Source of the DNA: Endozoicomonas sp. NE40 | GTDB taxonomy: Bacteria; Pseudomonadota; Gammaproteobacteria; Pseudomonadales; Endozoicomonadaceae | Length of the DNA stretch: 64,000 bases | NCBI RefSeq assembly: GCF_040549045.1 | Contig: NZ_JBEWTB010000002.1 | Span: forward strand, 4,142,501-4,206,500 | Direction: 5' to 3' | Shown here: positions 44,625 to 53,554 of the stretch, in pieces | Numbering within the stretch: position 1 is the first letter of the stretch | Layout: the number at the start of each line of letters is the position of its first letter | Translations under genes and position numbers: made by a program | Notes under the pieces: model-generated | What the model saw: the letters and a program-made list of their open reading frames with translations, nothing else | Database searches by the model: none | What the model was told of the DNA's origin: nothing

Positions 44625-45309
44625 GCAGGTAAACGACGTATTAAAATGTACGGCTCTGGCAAAGAGTTTTGATGAAGGACCACAGGAACTGAAGGTTCTG
44701 AAGGATGTTAATCTGTTCGTTTCACCTTCTGAGCGTATCGCTATCGTGGGGGCTTCCGGTTCCGGCAAAACCACGCTGCTGCAGCTGCTGGCAGGGCTGG
44801 ATCAGCCCAGTTCCGGTGAAGTGCTGGTCTGTGGGCATAACCTGGCACACATGAAAGACCGGGAGCAGAACCGCCTGCGTAACCAGCATCTGGGTTTTGT
44901 CTATCAGTTTCATCATCTGTTGCCAGAGTTTACCGCACTGGAAAACGTTTCCATGCCGCTGCTATTACGCAAGGGACTGTCTTTGAAAACGGTACGGCAG
45001 CAGTCAGAGCAGATGCTGGAGCTGGTAGGAATGTCACACAGGATCAAGCACAAGCCTGCTGAATTATCGGGTGGTGAACGACAGCGTGTGGCTATTGCCA
45101 GGGCGCTGGTGACGCAGCCGGACCTGGTGTTTATGGATGAGCCGACCGGTAACCTGGACCCGAATACTGCTGGCAGGGTTCATGAACTGATGGCTGATTT
45201 ATCCAGAGAACTGACCACGAGTTTTATTGTGGTGACTCATGATATGGCATTTGCAGAGCAGATGGATAAAACCTACCTGCTTACTGATGGCAGTCTGGTG
45301 TTGAGCTGA
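44617..45309 (+). CDS. lolD: Lipoprotein-releasing ABC ATPase LolD
   Basis: 230-aa ATPase partner of the Lol permease. Walker A GASGSGKTTLLQLLAG, signature LSGGERQRVAIARAL, Walker B LVFMDEPTGNLD, H-loop VVTHD. ATG 44617 overlaps the end of the permease gene by eight bases. Length is normal for LolD. Downstream there is no lolE; the neighbouring gene is on the other strand. Confidence 0.96.
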   Translation: MTEQVNDVLKCTALAKSFDEGPQELKVLKDVNLFVSPSERIAIVGASGSGKTTLLQLLAGLDQPSSGEVLVCGHNLAHMKDREQNRLRNQHLGFVYQFHHLLPEFTALENVSMPLLLRKGLSLKTVRQQSEQMLELVGMSHRIKHKPAELSGGERQRVAIARALVTQPDLVFMDEPTGNLDPNTAGRVHELMADLSRELTTSFIVVTHDMAFAEQMDKTYLLTDGSLVLS

Positions 45310-45325
45310 ATAATGCATGAGACCG

Positions 45326-45350
45326 GTGCAGTGATACAGGATCACTGCAC
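45326..45350. terminator. Perfect 10-bp stem-loop after lolD
   Basis: GTGCAGTGAT (45326-45335), loop ACAGG, ATCACTGCAC (45341-45350). Sits in the gap between convergent lolD and the 96-aa gene; no T-tract, so it may be a weak terminator or mRNA 3' end stabiliser. Confidence 0.6.
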
Positions 45351-45367
45351 GCACAGAACAGGCTGTT

Positions 45368-45658
45368 TCAGGTGTCCTGCATGTACTGAGCCGGGTCAAT
45401 GTAAATTCCCAGGGAGCGCTTGTCGATACGCTTTTCCTTGCCCTGTTCCTTGTAACGGAACACTACGGTGTCGCCTTCGCTGACATCCAGTGTTTTCTCA
45501 GCTGCCAGGTATTTGTATTCTTCCCCTGCAACGATCAGGGTGTGAATGAAATAATCTGGCATGCCCAGCCAGTCGCTGTGTGGGCCGTCGGTGATGATTT
45601 TTTCAAGAACGCCGCGGCCTTCCAGTTTGGGCTTGCGCTTTTGGAAGCTTCTTTGCAT
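45368..45658 (-). CDS. Small conserved-looking hypothetical protein
   Basis: I do not recognise the family. The chosen start (MQRSFQKRKPKLEGRG, ATG 45658) gives 96 aa and places the gene 19 bases after the DUF2062 gene on the same strand; an upstream ATG at 45739 would overlap that gene by 62 bases. The product is basic at the N-terminus, with mixed strands (YFIHTLIVAGEEYKYLAAEK, GDTVVFRYKEQGKEKRID), suggesting a small soluble beta-rich cytoplasmic protein. Probably cotranscribed with the DUF2062 gene. Confidence 0.7.
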   Translation of the reverse strand: MQRSFQKRKPKLEGRGVLEKIITDGPHSDWLGMPDYFIHTLIVAGEEYKYLAAEKTLDVSEGDTVVFRYKEQGKEKRIDKRSLGIYIDPAQYMQDT

Positions 45659-45677
45659 GACTGTAATCGAATTGCTG

Positions 45678-46211
45678 TTAATCGGATGAACGGGATGAGC
45701 GTTTGCGGTTTCGGCGCTGCTGCCAGTTATGAGTGACATTCCAGCGCCAGTACAGGCGGATCAGGAAGTAGCACAGTGCGCCTCCTACCAATCCGGTCAC
45801 TATGGAACCCACAAATAAAGGCTTCCATACCCGTACCAGTTCAACCCCAACCCCGTGAATCGTCAGCTCAAAGGAAGTCTCGCTGACAGGGACGTGGAGG
45901 ATATAACAACCAACGTTATAGGTAAAATAGAAAATAGCGGGCATGGTCAGTGGATTGGTAATCCAGACCAGAGCAACAGACAGTGGCAGGTTGCAGCGAA
46001 AGATCACTGCCAGGGTGGCCGCCACAACCATCTGAAACGGAATCGGGATAAAGGCGGTAAAAATTCCAACGAAAAAAGCACTGGCGGCCGAGCGACGATT
46101 CAGGTGCCACAGGTTTGGGTTGTGCAGGGCTTTACCCAGAAAAGCCAGATAGCGGTTTTCTGTAATGGTTTTCGGGTCTGGAAGATAGCGCTGTATCAGT
46201 TTTTTCGCCAT
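45678..46211 (-). CDS. DUF2062 membrane protein
   Basis: 177 aa from ATG 46211 (MAKKLIQRYLPDPKTI); the frame is open to 46283 but the family begins at this point. Motifs LHNPNLWHLNRRSAASAFFV and FIPIPFQMVVAA followed by VWITNPLTMPAIFYFTY are the DUF2062 signature; two to three TM helices. Often found next to lol and comEC genes in Pseudomonas-like genomes, as here. Function unknown. Confidence 0.9.
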   Translation of the reverse strand: MAKKLIQRYLPDPKTITENRYLAFLGKALHNPNLWHLNRRSAASAFFVGIFTAFIPIPFQMVVAATLAVIFRCNLPLSVALVWITNPLTMPAIFYFTYNVGCYILHVPVSETSFELTIHGVGVELVRVWKPLFVGSIVTGLVGGALCYFLIRLYWRWNVTHNWQQRRNRKRSSRSSD

Positions 46212-46567
46212 GTCCCTAACGGTCTCTCTTGCGGCCCGCCCACGGTGTCGCGAAAAAGGGATGCTTTTTCCTGGTGGGCGCATGGGTTTATGATCAGGCA
46301 GTCTTCTGCATTGTTAAGCGTTGCCAACACAGTGTAGATGTTCCCCGCTAAAGTACATCATCCAATATTAAAGCCTGTTCAGGTTCCTTGGGACGAGCAA
46401 TACTGTCGGTTTCAAACAATAGACTGATTGACTGGCCGGTTAACGACTATCCTGTCTTGCGATGTCTTTATCCCTGTGATGGCTGGTCTCAGAGCTTGCT
46501 AAATCGGCTCTGGGGGTAGTGACCAGTCATCGGTTTAAATACCAGTCAATGGTTTTGCATACACAGG
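46212..46567. other. Intergenic region between divergent DUF2062 gene and comEC
   Basis: About 355 bp with no supportable gene. Several loosely related copies of GACTGG/GACCAGTCA-like words occur (around 46430 to 46550), and a partial GGGACGAGC word resembles the REP-like element at 17986. Promoters for both flanking genes must lie here but I cannot place them. Confidence 0.4.
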
Positions 46568-48934
46568 TTGCACACAACAGTTGTGATACACAAAACCCGT
46601 CTATTATGCCCTGAAAATAACAAACACTCTATCCATCTGGGCAGCTGTGTTTTTACGTATATCGCTGCCATTGTTCTTGCGAACCAGTGCCTGGGGCAGT
46701 CATTTTTTCTCTGCCTGAAGGTTATCGGCCTCTTGCTGTTGCCATTGATACCACTCTGTGCGGGTTGTTCCCGGCTGAGTATTCCTGCGGTTTTTTATCT
46801 GCTGGGGCTTTCTGCTGGTTTCTTTCATGCCGTCAATACTCAGAGCCACTGGGTGGAAGATGACCTGTTTGGGCAGGTGCTGACAATAAAGGCGAAGGTT
46901 CAGGGCTTGTCATCAGACCTGGGAGATTTTCAGCGCTTTAGTGCTTCAGTGTTACCTGGTCAGGAGGCATTTTTTAAAGAGCAATCGCTTAAACAACTTC
47001 GCCTGAGCTGGTATGGCGGGCCAGAGCTGCAACCCGGTGATCTGTGGCTGTTGACGGTTAAGTTAAAACCCCCATTGGGAAACAGCAGTCCGGGCGCGTT
47101 CGATATGCAGGCATGGGCAGCCAGAGAGGGCATACAGGCGACCGGTTACGTGGTTTCAGGTATCTGGCTGGAACAGGGAGGCTTTTCTCTGGCGGACTGG
47201 CGGGACCGGTTACGACAGCGTATTGCCATAAAGGTTAAATCACTGTTGCCGGGTGATTCATCCGGTTTGCTGATTGCCCTGATGACTGGTGACAAGTCAG
47301 GCGTTTCGGCTGACCAGTGGCAGCGGTTAAACCAGACCGGCACTACACACCTGATGGTGATTTCAGGGTTGCATATCGGTCTTATGGCAGGGCTTGGGTT
47401 CTGGCTGACCCTGATGTTGGGGCGTCTGGGGTTGTTGCCACTCAACCTGGTACCATTGCCGGTTGTTGCGTCTGTTATTGCCCTGTTGATGGCGTTCTCA
47501 TACGCCATTCTTGCCGGGTTTACCGTCCCGGTTCAGCGGGCGCTGGTGATGACCGGAATGGCTTTGTCGGGCCCGTTGTTCGGCATCCGGGCAAAGCCTT
47601 CAACACTCTATCTGCTGGCACTGGCTCTGGTGCTGACGATTGATCCGCTGGCGATCACCAGTGCCGGTTTCTGGTACTCCTTTGCTGCTGTTGCTGTTTT
47701 GCTTTATGGATTTGTCGGCCGTCTGGGTATGAATGAACACTGGCAGCGCTGGGGACATCCTCAGTGGCTTGTTTTTCTGTTGCTGTTTCCGCTGTTGCAG
47801 TTTAATGGTCAGGGTGTGAGCCTGTTGTCGCCTGTTATCAACCTTATTGCTATTCCTCTTGTAGCGGGCCTGATGGTGCCAGTAGCACTCTTTGCGCTGT
47901 TACTAAGTCTGTTCTCCCTGACTTTATTTCAGTGGCTGCTAGTACTGCTTGATCGACTGATGTCGTATTTTTTGTTGGGTCTTGGCTGGCTGGATCAACC
48001 GGTGTTCAAAAGTCTTGTGGTTGAGCGTCACGATGTGGGAATGGCGGGTGTTGTCTTTGCCTTGCTGGCCGTTTTTATTCTGCTGGCACCCGGGGCATTC
48101 GCTTTTTTTCGACTGGTGCCGGTTCTGCTGCTGCCGTGGCTGTTACCCAAACAGAAAACGCCAGAGACCGGGCTGGCGGAAATAGCAGTGCTGGATGTGG
48201 GGCAGGGGTTGTCGGTGTTGATTCGAACCCATTCGCACAGTTTGCTTTACGATACCGGCGATGCGGTCTCGCCCCGTTACTCAATGGCTGAGCGTGTTGT
48301 TGTGCCTTACCTCCGGCAGCAGAACATCAGCGCTCTGGACCGGGTCGTGATCTCTCATGGTGACCGGGATCATGCCGGTGGCCTTGTCAGCCTGAAACCA
48401 TTCGTTCATGTCACAAGCGTCTGGGCGGGTTCTGGCATACCTGATTATTCAGGCTATATACAACCCTGTGAGCCGGGCATGATCTGGGAATGGGATCAGG
48501 TGCGGTTTGAGTTTCTTGCGGGCAGTGGGTTGTGGGCTGCGACAAACGACCGTTCATGCGTTCTGAAAGTGACGGCTAACGGGCAGTCATTACTACTGAC
48601 CGGTGATATTGGCGGGCGGGTTGAAAAAGCGTTGCTGACCAGCTCGCTGGACCTGAAGTCGGACTATTTGTTACTACCTCATCACGGTAGCCGGTATTCA
48701 GGGTCACTGCCTTTTCTGAATGCCGTCAGTCCTGAAGTGACGTTAATTTCTGCTGGCTATCTGAACCGGTTTGGTCATCCATCGAAGGACGTGCTTGATC
48801 GTTTACAGGTACTGGGAACCGAGGTTTTCAACACGGCCACAGATGGCACGCTTGAGTTTACCCTGGGTTTACCTGTTGATGTGCAATCCTGGAGGCAGCA
48901 GCGTAGTCATTACTGGCAGCGACCTCTGAGGTGA
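46568..48934 (+). CDS. comEC: DNA uptake channel ComEC/Rec2
   Basis: 788-aa inner-membrane protein that takes single-stranded DNA into the cytoplasm in natural transformation. Order: N-terminal TM helices, a DUF4131/OB-like soluble segment, the competence domain (MTGDKSGVSADQWQRLNQTG and TTHLMVISGLHIGLMAGLGF are hallmarks), a multi-helix TM region, then a metallo-beta-lactamase domain with VVISHGDRDHAGGL and a second His in LLLPHHGSRYS. The start is uncertain: the frame opens with TTG 46568, and a GTG at 46583 is possible. Full length, so competence is plausible. Confidence 0.93.
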   Translation: MHTTVVIHKTRLLCPENNKHSIHLGSCVFTYIAAIVLANQCLGQSFFLCLKVIGLLLLPLIPLCAGCSRLSIPAVFYLLGLSAGFFHAVNTQSHWVEDDLFGQVLTIKAKVQGLSSDLGDFQRFSASVLPGQEAFFKEQSLKQLRLSWYGGPELQPGDLWLLTVKLKPPLGNSSPGAFDMQAWAAREGIQATGYVVSGIWLEQGGFSLADWRDRLRQRIAIKVKSLLPGDSSGLLIALMTGDKSGVSADQWQRLNQTGTTHLMVISGLHIGLMAGLGFWLTLMLGRLGLLPLNLVPLPVVASVIALLMAFSYAILAGFTVPVQRALVMTGMALSGPLFGIRAKPSTLYLLALALVLTIDPLAITSAGFWYSFAAVAVLLYGFVGRLGMNEHWQRWGHPQWLVFLLLFPLLQFNGQGVSLLSPVINLIAIPLVAGLMVPVALFALLLSLFSLTLFQWLLVLLDRLMSYFLLGLGWLDQPVFKSLVVERHDVGMAGVVFALLAVFILLAPGAFAFFRLVPVLLLPWLLPKQKTPETGLAEIAVLDVGQGLSVLIRTHSHSLLYDTGDAVSPRYSMAERVVVPYLRQQNISALDRVVISHGDRDHAGGLVSLKPFVHVTSVWAGSGIPDYSGYIQPCEPGMIWEWDQVRFEFLAGSGLWAATNDRSCVLKVTANGQSLLLTGDIGGRVEKALLTSSLDLKSDYLLLPHHGSRYSGSLPFLNAVSPEVTLISAGYLNRFGHPSKDVLDRLQVLGTEVFNTATDGTLEFTLGLPVDVQSWRQQRSHYWQRPLR

Positions 48935-49041
48935 ATGAATCCGTAGAGGTTGTAAACATCCGGAAAGTGGAGGTTCAGGCATTTAACCCTGAGCCCTGAG
49001 CTGTGTTAAAGTTCTCAGATCATAGATAAAGGGAATGAACC

Positions 49042-49674
49042 GTGTTCGAACTGGTGAAATCCGGCGGTTGGTTAATGCTGCCGATCATACTTTGCTCCAT
49101 TATCGCCATGGCTATCGTGTTTGAGCGCCTGTGGACGCTCAGACCTTCCCGTATCGCACCTCGAAACACTCTGTCCCAGGTATGGAAGTGGATCAAAAGC
49201 AACGATCTGGACAGTAAGAAGGTAGCCAGCCTGCGTGAAAGTTCACCGCTTGGGGAGATTCTGGCAGCCGGTATCACCAATGCACGTTATGGCCGTGACA
49301 TCATGAAAGAGAGCATTGATGAACAGGCCGGACGGGTGATTCACGAGCTGGAACGTTACCTGAACACACTGGGGACCATTGCCGCTATTGCCCCTCTGCT
49401 GGGTCTTCTGGGTACGGTGATTGGCATGATTGATGTCTTTACGGTCATCATGCTGGAAGGTACTGGCAATGCAGGAGTTCTGGCTGGTGGTATCTCCAAG
49501 GCGCTGATTACCACGGCAGCGGGTTTGAGCGTTGCTATTCCCTCCGTTATTTTCCATCGTTATTTTGTGCGCCGCGTTGATGAGCTGGTAGTAGCCATGG
49601 AGCAGGAAGCGACCAAGCTGGTTGAAGTTCTGCAGGGTGAGCGCAAGCTGAAAGACCGCAGCGAGGGTAAGTGA
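49042..49674 (+). CDS. exbB: ExbB/TolQ-family proton-channel protein
   Basis: 210-aa MotA/TolQ/ExbB protein with three TM helices (LMLPIILCSIIAMAIVFERLW; TIAAIAPLLGLLGTVIGMID; ALITTAAGLSVAIPSVIFHR). Start GTG 49042, with GGGA eight bases upstream. Together with the following exbD it forms the ion-driven motor for TonB-like systems; its place ahead of lpxK-kdsB-murB is the Pseudomonas-type arrangement. Confidence 0.93.
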   Translation: MFELVKSGGWLMLPIILCSIIAMAIVFERLWTLRPSRIAPRNTLSQVWKWIKSNDLDSKKVASLRESSPLGEILAAGITNARYGRDIMKESIDEQAGRVIHELERYLNTLGTIAAIAPLLGLLGTVIGMIDVFTVIMLEGTGNAGVLAGGISKALITTAAGLSVAIPSVIFHRYFVRRVDELVVAMEQEATKLVEVLQGERKLKDRSEGK

Positions 49675-50102
49675 TGAAGTTTCGTCGCCAGACCCAGGAA
49701 GAGGTGTCGGTCAACCTGACGCCACTGATTGATGTGGTGTTCCTGCTGTTGATTTTTTTTATGGTGTCGACCACCTTTACCCGTGAAACGCGGCTGGCGA
49801 TTGATTTGCCGGAAGCCAGTGGTGAAGTGCAGGAACAGGTCAGGAAACAGGTCGAAATTGTGATTGGTAAAGACGGTGACTTTGCCGTAAACGGTACTAG
49901 TCTGGTGAACAGCCGTCTGGAAACTCTTAAAACCGCCCTGGGTAAAGTGAGCGATGGTGACAGTACTCTGCCACTGGTGATCACCGCCGACGCTAACACT
50001 CCCTACCAGTCTGTGGTGACGGCCATGGACGCAGCCGGTCAGCTGGGCTTTGCCAACCTGAGCATGACCACCCGGAAACCGGCTGATTCAGACAGGGAGT
50101 GA
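49674..50102 (+). CDS. exbD: ExbD/TolR-family biopolymer transport protein
   Basis: 142 aa; single N-terminal TM with the functional Asp in NLTPLIDVVFLLLIFFMVST, then a periplasmic domain. ATG 49674 overlaps the exbB stop by one base (TGATG). Partner of ExbB in the proton-driven complex. Confidence 0.94.
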   Translation: MKFRRQTQEEVSVNLTPLIDVVFLLLIFFMVSTTFTRETRLAIDLPEASGEVQEQVRKQVEIVIGKDGDFAVNGTSLVNSRLETLKTALGKVSDGDSTLPLVITADANTPYQSVVTAMDAAGQLGFANLSMTTRKPADSDRE

Positions 50103-51175
50103 TAAGCTCCCTGATGTTGAGTAACAAGATGTCTACTGTTCCCCCGAAAACTTCTGCTAAATTCTGGCGTGATCGTCTCACCGACTCGGTGCTGAACTGC
50201 TGGTATGGTTCCGGGCGCTGGACTCTGCTGTTATTACCTTTCACGGCTCTGTTCAAGTGGCTGGCACATCGGCGCTGTCGGAAAATTATCCGCTCGGATC
50301 GCTGGCAACCGCCGGTGCCGGTGGTAGTAGTCGGCAATCTGTCGGTAGGCGGTACAGGTAAAACACCGGTCGTTGCTGCTCTGGTTCGCTTATTGCAGGA
50401 AAAAGGCTATCATCCGGGCATTGCCAGTCGTGGTTTTGGCGCTGATACTCAGGATCTGCCATTGCTGGTGACATCAGACACCAATCCAGCCATCGCCGGA
50501 GATGAACCTGTTATGCTGGCGCAACAGCTGCGTATACCGGTGATGGTCGACCCGAATCGTGTCTCCGCTGCCAGGACACTGGTTGAAAACTGTGGCTGTA
50601 ACCTGATCATTACCGATGATGGTCTGCAGCACTACCGTTTGCAGCGCCATGTTGAAATTGTGGTGATTGACGGGCAGCGCATGCTGGGCAATGGTTTGTG
50701 TCTGCCCGCCGGTCCCTTGCGGGAACCGCCGGAACGGCTGCAGACCGTGGATCAGGTGCTGGTTAACGGTCGTCCGGCCAGCGAACTTCCGGTAGATTTT
50801 GACTGCATCTATCTGGAAACCGGTGACCTTGTACCGGTTGGCTGTTCGGATTGCGCTCCGCCTGAAACCGGGACGGTTCATGCGGTGGCGGGAATCGGGA
50901 ACCCTGAGCGTTTTTTTCAGACGCTTGAATCTCTGGGTTTTAGCGTGATTCCCCACGCTTTTCCGGATCATCACCAGTTTGCCCCGGAGGATATTGTCTT
51001 TCATGACGATCTGCCGGTTCTGATGACGGCCAAAGATGCAGTAAAGTGCCGGAGCTTTGCCGGGTCAAATGCTTGGTATTTGCCGGTGCAGGCGCATATT
51101 CCGGAAGCGGTGCTGAATAAAATCATTCAGCTGGTTGAAACCAAAGGACCGGATTCTGTGTCGAAGATAAGTTAA
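50099..51175 (+). CDS. lpxK: Tetraacyldisaccharide 4'-kinase
   Basis: Phosphorylates the 4' position of the lipid A disaccharide at the inner membrane. The P-loop is GNLSVGGTGKTPVVAAL; TDDGLQHYRL is a conserved LpxK motif, and the N-terminal amphipathic/hydrophobic helix (WTLLLLPFTALFKWL) anchors it. The frame starts with GTG 50099, overlapping exbD by four bases; ATG 50114 and ATG 50129 (MSTVPPKTSAKFW) are good alternatives, the last giving 348 aa. Part of the exbB-to-murB operon. Confidence 0.94.
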   Translation: MISSLMLSNKMSTVPPKTSAKFWRDRLTDSVLNCWYGSGRWTLLLLPFTALFKWLAHRRCRKIIRSDRWQPPVPVVVVGNLSVGGTGKTPVVAALVRLLQEKGYHPGIASRGFGADTQDLPLLVTSDTNPAIAGDEPVMLAQQLRIPVMVDPNRVSAARTLVENCGCNLIITDDGLQHYRLQRHVEIVVIDGQRMLGNGLCLPAGPLREPPERLQTVDQVLVNGRPASELPVDFDCIYLETGDLVPVGCSDCAPPETGTVHAVAGIGNPERFFQTLESLGFSVIPHAFPDHHQFAPEDIVFHDDLPVLMTAKDAVKCRSFAGSNAWYLPVQAHIPEAVLNKIIQLVETKGPDSVSKIS

Positions 51176-51220
51176 AGCCACAGATAACAAAGTCATGGAT
51201 AAATATCACGGATAAGTATC

Positions 51221-51433
51221 ATGGATAAAAAACTGTTTGAGATTCTTGCCTGTCCACAGTGCAAGGGTGAATTAAAATATGCAAAAAATGCAGCTGAGTT
51301 GATTTGTCGCCCCTGTGGCATGGCGTTCCCGATTCGGGACGGTATCCCGGTGATGCTGGAGGGTGAAGCGCGTACCCTGACCAGCGATGAACGCCTTGAT
51401 GAAAGCAAAGGCAGCAGTGAATCAGTGCGCTGA
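51221..51433 (+). CDS. Trm112-family zinc protein (YcaR-like)
   Basis: 70 aa; LLEILACPxCKGEL-type start (seen as KLFEILACPQCKGELKY) with a second cysteine pair CRPCGMAFPIRDGIPVML. Matches YcaR/Trm112 proteins found between lpxK and kdsB in many gammaproteobacteria. Likely a small zinc-binding partner of methyltransferases; precise bacterial role unclear. Confidence 0.93.
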   Translation: MDKKLFEILACPQCKGELKYAKNAAELICRPCGMAFPIRDGIPVMLEGEARTLTSDERLDESKGSSESVR

Positions 51434-51473
51434 TTTTCAGGTAAATAGTAAAAATTGAGAGAAAGATGGTTCC

Positions 51474-52262
51474 ATGACTGAAGCAGTCCGCCCTTTTACC
51501 GTGGTTATTCCCGCCCGTTTTGGCTCCAGCCGTTTACCGGGTAAGCCTCTGGCTGACATTGATGGCAAACCAATGGTTCAGCATGTCTATGAAAGAGCCA
51601 GTGAGAGTCGTGCTCAAAGGGTTATTATTGCGACCGACGATGAGCGTATTTTCAAGGCGGCGAAAGACTTTGGTGCTGAAGTGTGCATGACGTTGTCTGG
51701 TCATCCTTCAGGCACAGACCGCTTACAGGAAGTGGCTCGCCTGTATGAGATGTCTGACAACGAAGTGATTGTTAATGTGCAGGGAGATGAACCACTGATC
51801 CCGGCAACCGTCATTGATCAGGTGGCGGAAAACCTGATGGATAACCCCCACGCAGGAGCGGCAACTCTGGCAGAGCCGATCCGGCAGCGTGACGATTTAT
51901 TTAATCCGGCAGTGGTCAAAGTAGTGTCTGATAAAGACGGTAATGCCCTGTACTTCAGTCGTGCGCCAATGCCATGGGCTCGCGACAGCTTTGCGGCAAG
52001 CTCTGACTCGCTGCCGGATATTGATGGCTTTCGGCGCCATATTGGCATTTACGCTTATCGCGTGAATCTGCTTAACCAGTATGTTCGGTGGCCGCAAAGC
52101 CCGATTGAGCAGCTGGAATCTCTTGAGCAGCTGAGACTGTTATGGAATGGTCATCGGATTCATGTGGCAGACGCTCTGGAAACACCGCCACATGGGGTCG
52201 ATACTGAGCAGGATCTGGAAGTGGTTCGTCGTACTATCAAAGGGCGGAAAGCTATCGCATAA
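51474..52262 (+). CDS. kdsB: CMP-KDO synthetase
   Basis: 262 aa; 3-deoxy-manno-octulosonate cytidylyltransferase activating KDO for the lipopolysaccharide core. Signatures PARFGSSRLPGKPL (nucleotide-binding) and VNVQGDEPLIP are clear. Full length relative to E. coli KdsB (248). Cotranscribed with lpxK and, past the ptp remnant, murB. Confidence 0.96.
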   Translation: MTEAVRPFTVVIPARFGSSRLPGKPLADIDGKPMVQHVYERASESRAQRVIIATDDERIFKAAKDFGAEVCMTLSGHPSGTDRLQEVARLYEMSDNEVIVNVQGDEPLIPATVIDQVAENLMDNPHAGAATLAEPIRQRDDLFNPAVVKVVSDKDGNALYFSRAPMPWARDSFAASSDSLPDIDGFRRHIGIYAYRVNLLNQYVRWPQSPIEQLESLEQLRLLWNGHRIHVADALETPPHGVDTEQDLEVVRRTIKGRKAIA

Positions 52263-52263
52263 A

Positions 52264-52428
52264 GCTATGAGAGCTGGCGCAAGGCTTGAGGTGTCTGATT
52301 CTTGTTACGGTGGTGATGATGGCTTCGTTGATGTTTTGCGCCTGGTTGAGCAGGGTGGTCAGGCACTGCCTGATCACTTCATGCTGCATCTCTTTTCTTC
52401 CAGAATCTCCGCCCCTGACAAAAAATGA
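52264..52428 (+). pseudogene. C-terminal remnant of a low-molecular-weight protein tyrosine phosphatase
   Basis: The frame containing EVSDSCYGGDDGFVDVLRLV (from 52288) reads like the C-terminal end of LMW-PTP, which normally shows VPDPYYGGxxGF followed by a VLDLVE helix. The catalytic N-terminal CxxxxxR half is missing; no start codon belongs to it. In Pseudomonas a ptpA gene lies exactly between kdsB and murB, so this is a decayed copy in place. Boundaries are approximate. Confidence 0.75.
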
Positions 52429-52435
52429 TGTCTTA

Positions 52436-53452
52436 ATGAATATTGTTGAAAATTACTCCCTGAAAGGCCGAAATACTTTTGGCTTTCAGGTGGCAGCCCG
52501 CTATTTTGTGGAAGTCACTTCTGTTGAGCAGTTGCAGAAGGCTTTGGCGTTTGCCCGGGAAAACAAGCTGAACATTGTCCCTCTTGGTGGTGGTAGCAAC
52601 CTTGTTTTAACAGGGGATATAGAAGCGTTGGTGATCGCTGTTAGCTTGCGGGAACGCTCTGTATTAGAGCGTTCTGATGATGCCGTTATTATACGGGCCG
52701 GAGCTGGTGAAAACTGGCATGAACTGGTGCGCTGGACCCTGGCTGAACAGGCTTATGGACTGGAGAATCTGTCACTGATTCCCGGTCATGTCGGGGCAGC
52801 GCCAATTCAGAATATTGGTGCTTATGGTGTTGAGCTGAAAGACTTTTTTGAGAGCCTCGAAGCGGTTGATATTCACTCGGGTGAACTTCGTCGTTTTTCT
52901 CTGGAAGAGTGTCAGTTTGGCTATCGGGACTCGGTGTTTAAGCATGCCCTGCGTGACCGGTTCATCATTACATCCGTGAACTTTCGTCTGTTGCCCGGTC
53001 TGCAGCCAAAGCTGGGCTATGGACAGTTGCAGCAGGAGATTGCGCAGCGCTGTGGTCGCCGATCGCCAACAGGTATGGAGATCAGTGAAGCGGTTGCTGA
53101 TGTGCGTATGCAGAAGCTGCCCGATCCAAATGTTCTGGGTAATGCCGGTAGCTTCTTTAAAAATCCGGTCGTGAATGCTGATGTTGTTGAACGTCTGAGA
53201 GCAGAGTTTCCTGATCTGGTCGCCTTCCCCTTCGATGAACAGTGGAAACTGGCTGCTGGATGGCTGATCGACAAGGCTGGCTTGCGAGGTTACCGGGAAG
53301 GGCGTGTTGGAACCTATCAGCATCAGGCGCTGGTGCTGGTGAATCATGGTGATGCCGAGCCCGGGGAGCTGCTTCATCTGGCTGATGTCATTCAGCAAAA
53401 GGTGAAGGCGATGTTTGGGGTGGCTCTGGAAATGGAACCCAGAGTTTATTAA
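52436..53452 (+). CDS. murB: UDP-N-acetylenolpyruvoylglucosamine reductase
   Basis: 338 aa; FAD enzyme reducing UDP-GlcNAc-enolpyruvate to UDP-MurNAc in peptidoglycan synthesis. ATG 52436 (MNIVENYSLKGRNTFG) is the family start; the upstream extension of the frame is the ptp remnant in another reading. VPLGGGSNLVL (FAD), GAYGVELKDF, YRDSVFK and NAGSFFKNPVV with the catalytic Ser are all present; this is the type I enzyme as in E. coli (342 aa). Confidence 0.96.
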   Translation: MNIVENYSLKGRNTFGFQVAARYFVEVTSVEQLQKALAFARENKLNIVPLGGGSNLVLTGDIEALVIAVSLRERSVLERSDDAVIIRAGAGENWHELVRWTLAEQAYGLENLSLIPGHVGAAPIQNIGAYGVELKDFFESLEAVDIHSGELRRFSLEECQFGYRDSVFKHALRDRFIITSVNFRLLPGLQPKLGYGQLQQEIAQRCGRRSPTGMEISEAVADVRMQKLPDPNVLGNAGSFFKNPVVNADVVERLRAEFPDLVAFPFDEQWKLAAGWLIDKAGLRGYREGRVGTYQHQALVLVNHGDAEPGELLHLADVIQQKVKAMFGVALEMEPRVY

Positions 53453-53554
53453 TCGTCAGTGCTGAATGTCTACCCTTTTAAATAGTTATATAAATAGTCA
53501 TAGCCTTTTTAAGCATCAGGGCTTTGAACGCTTTACTGTTTAAAAGGGTTCTTC

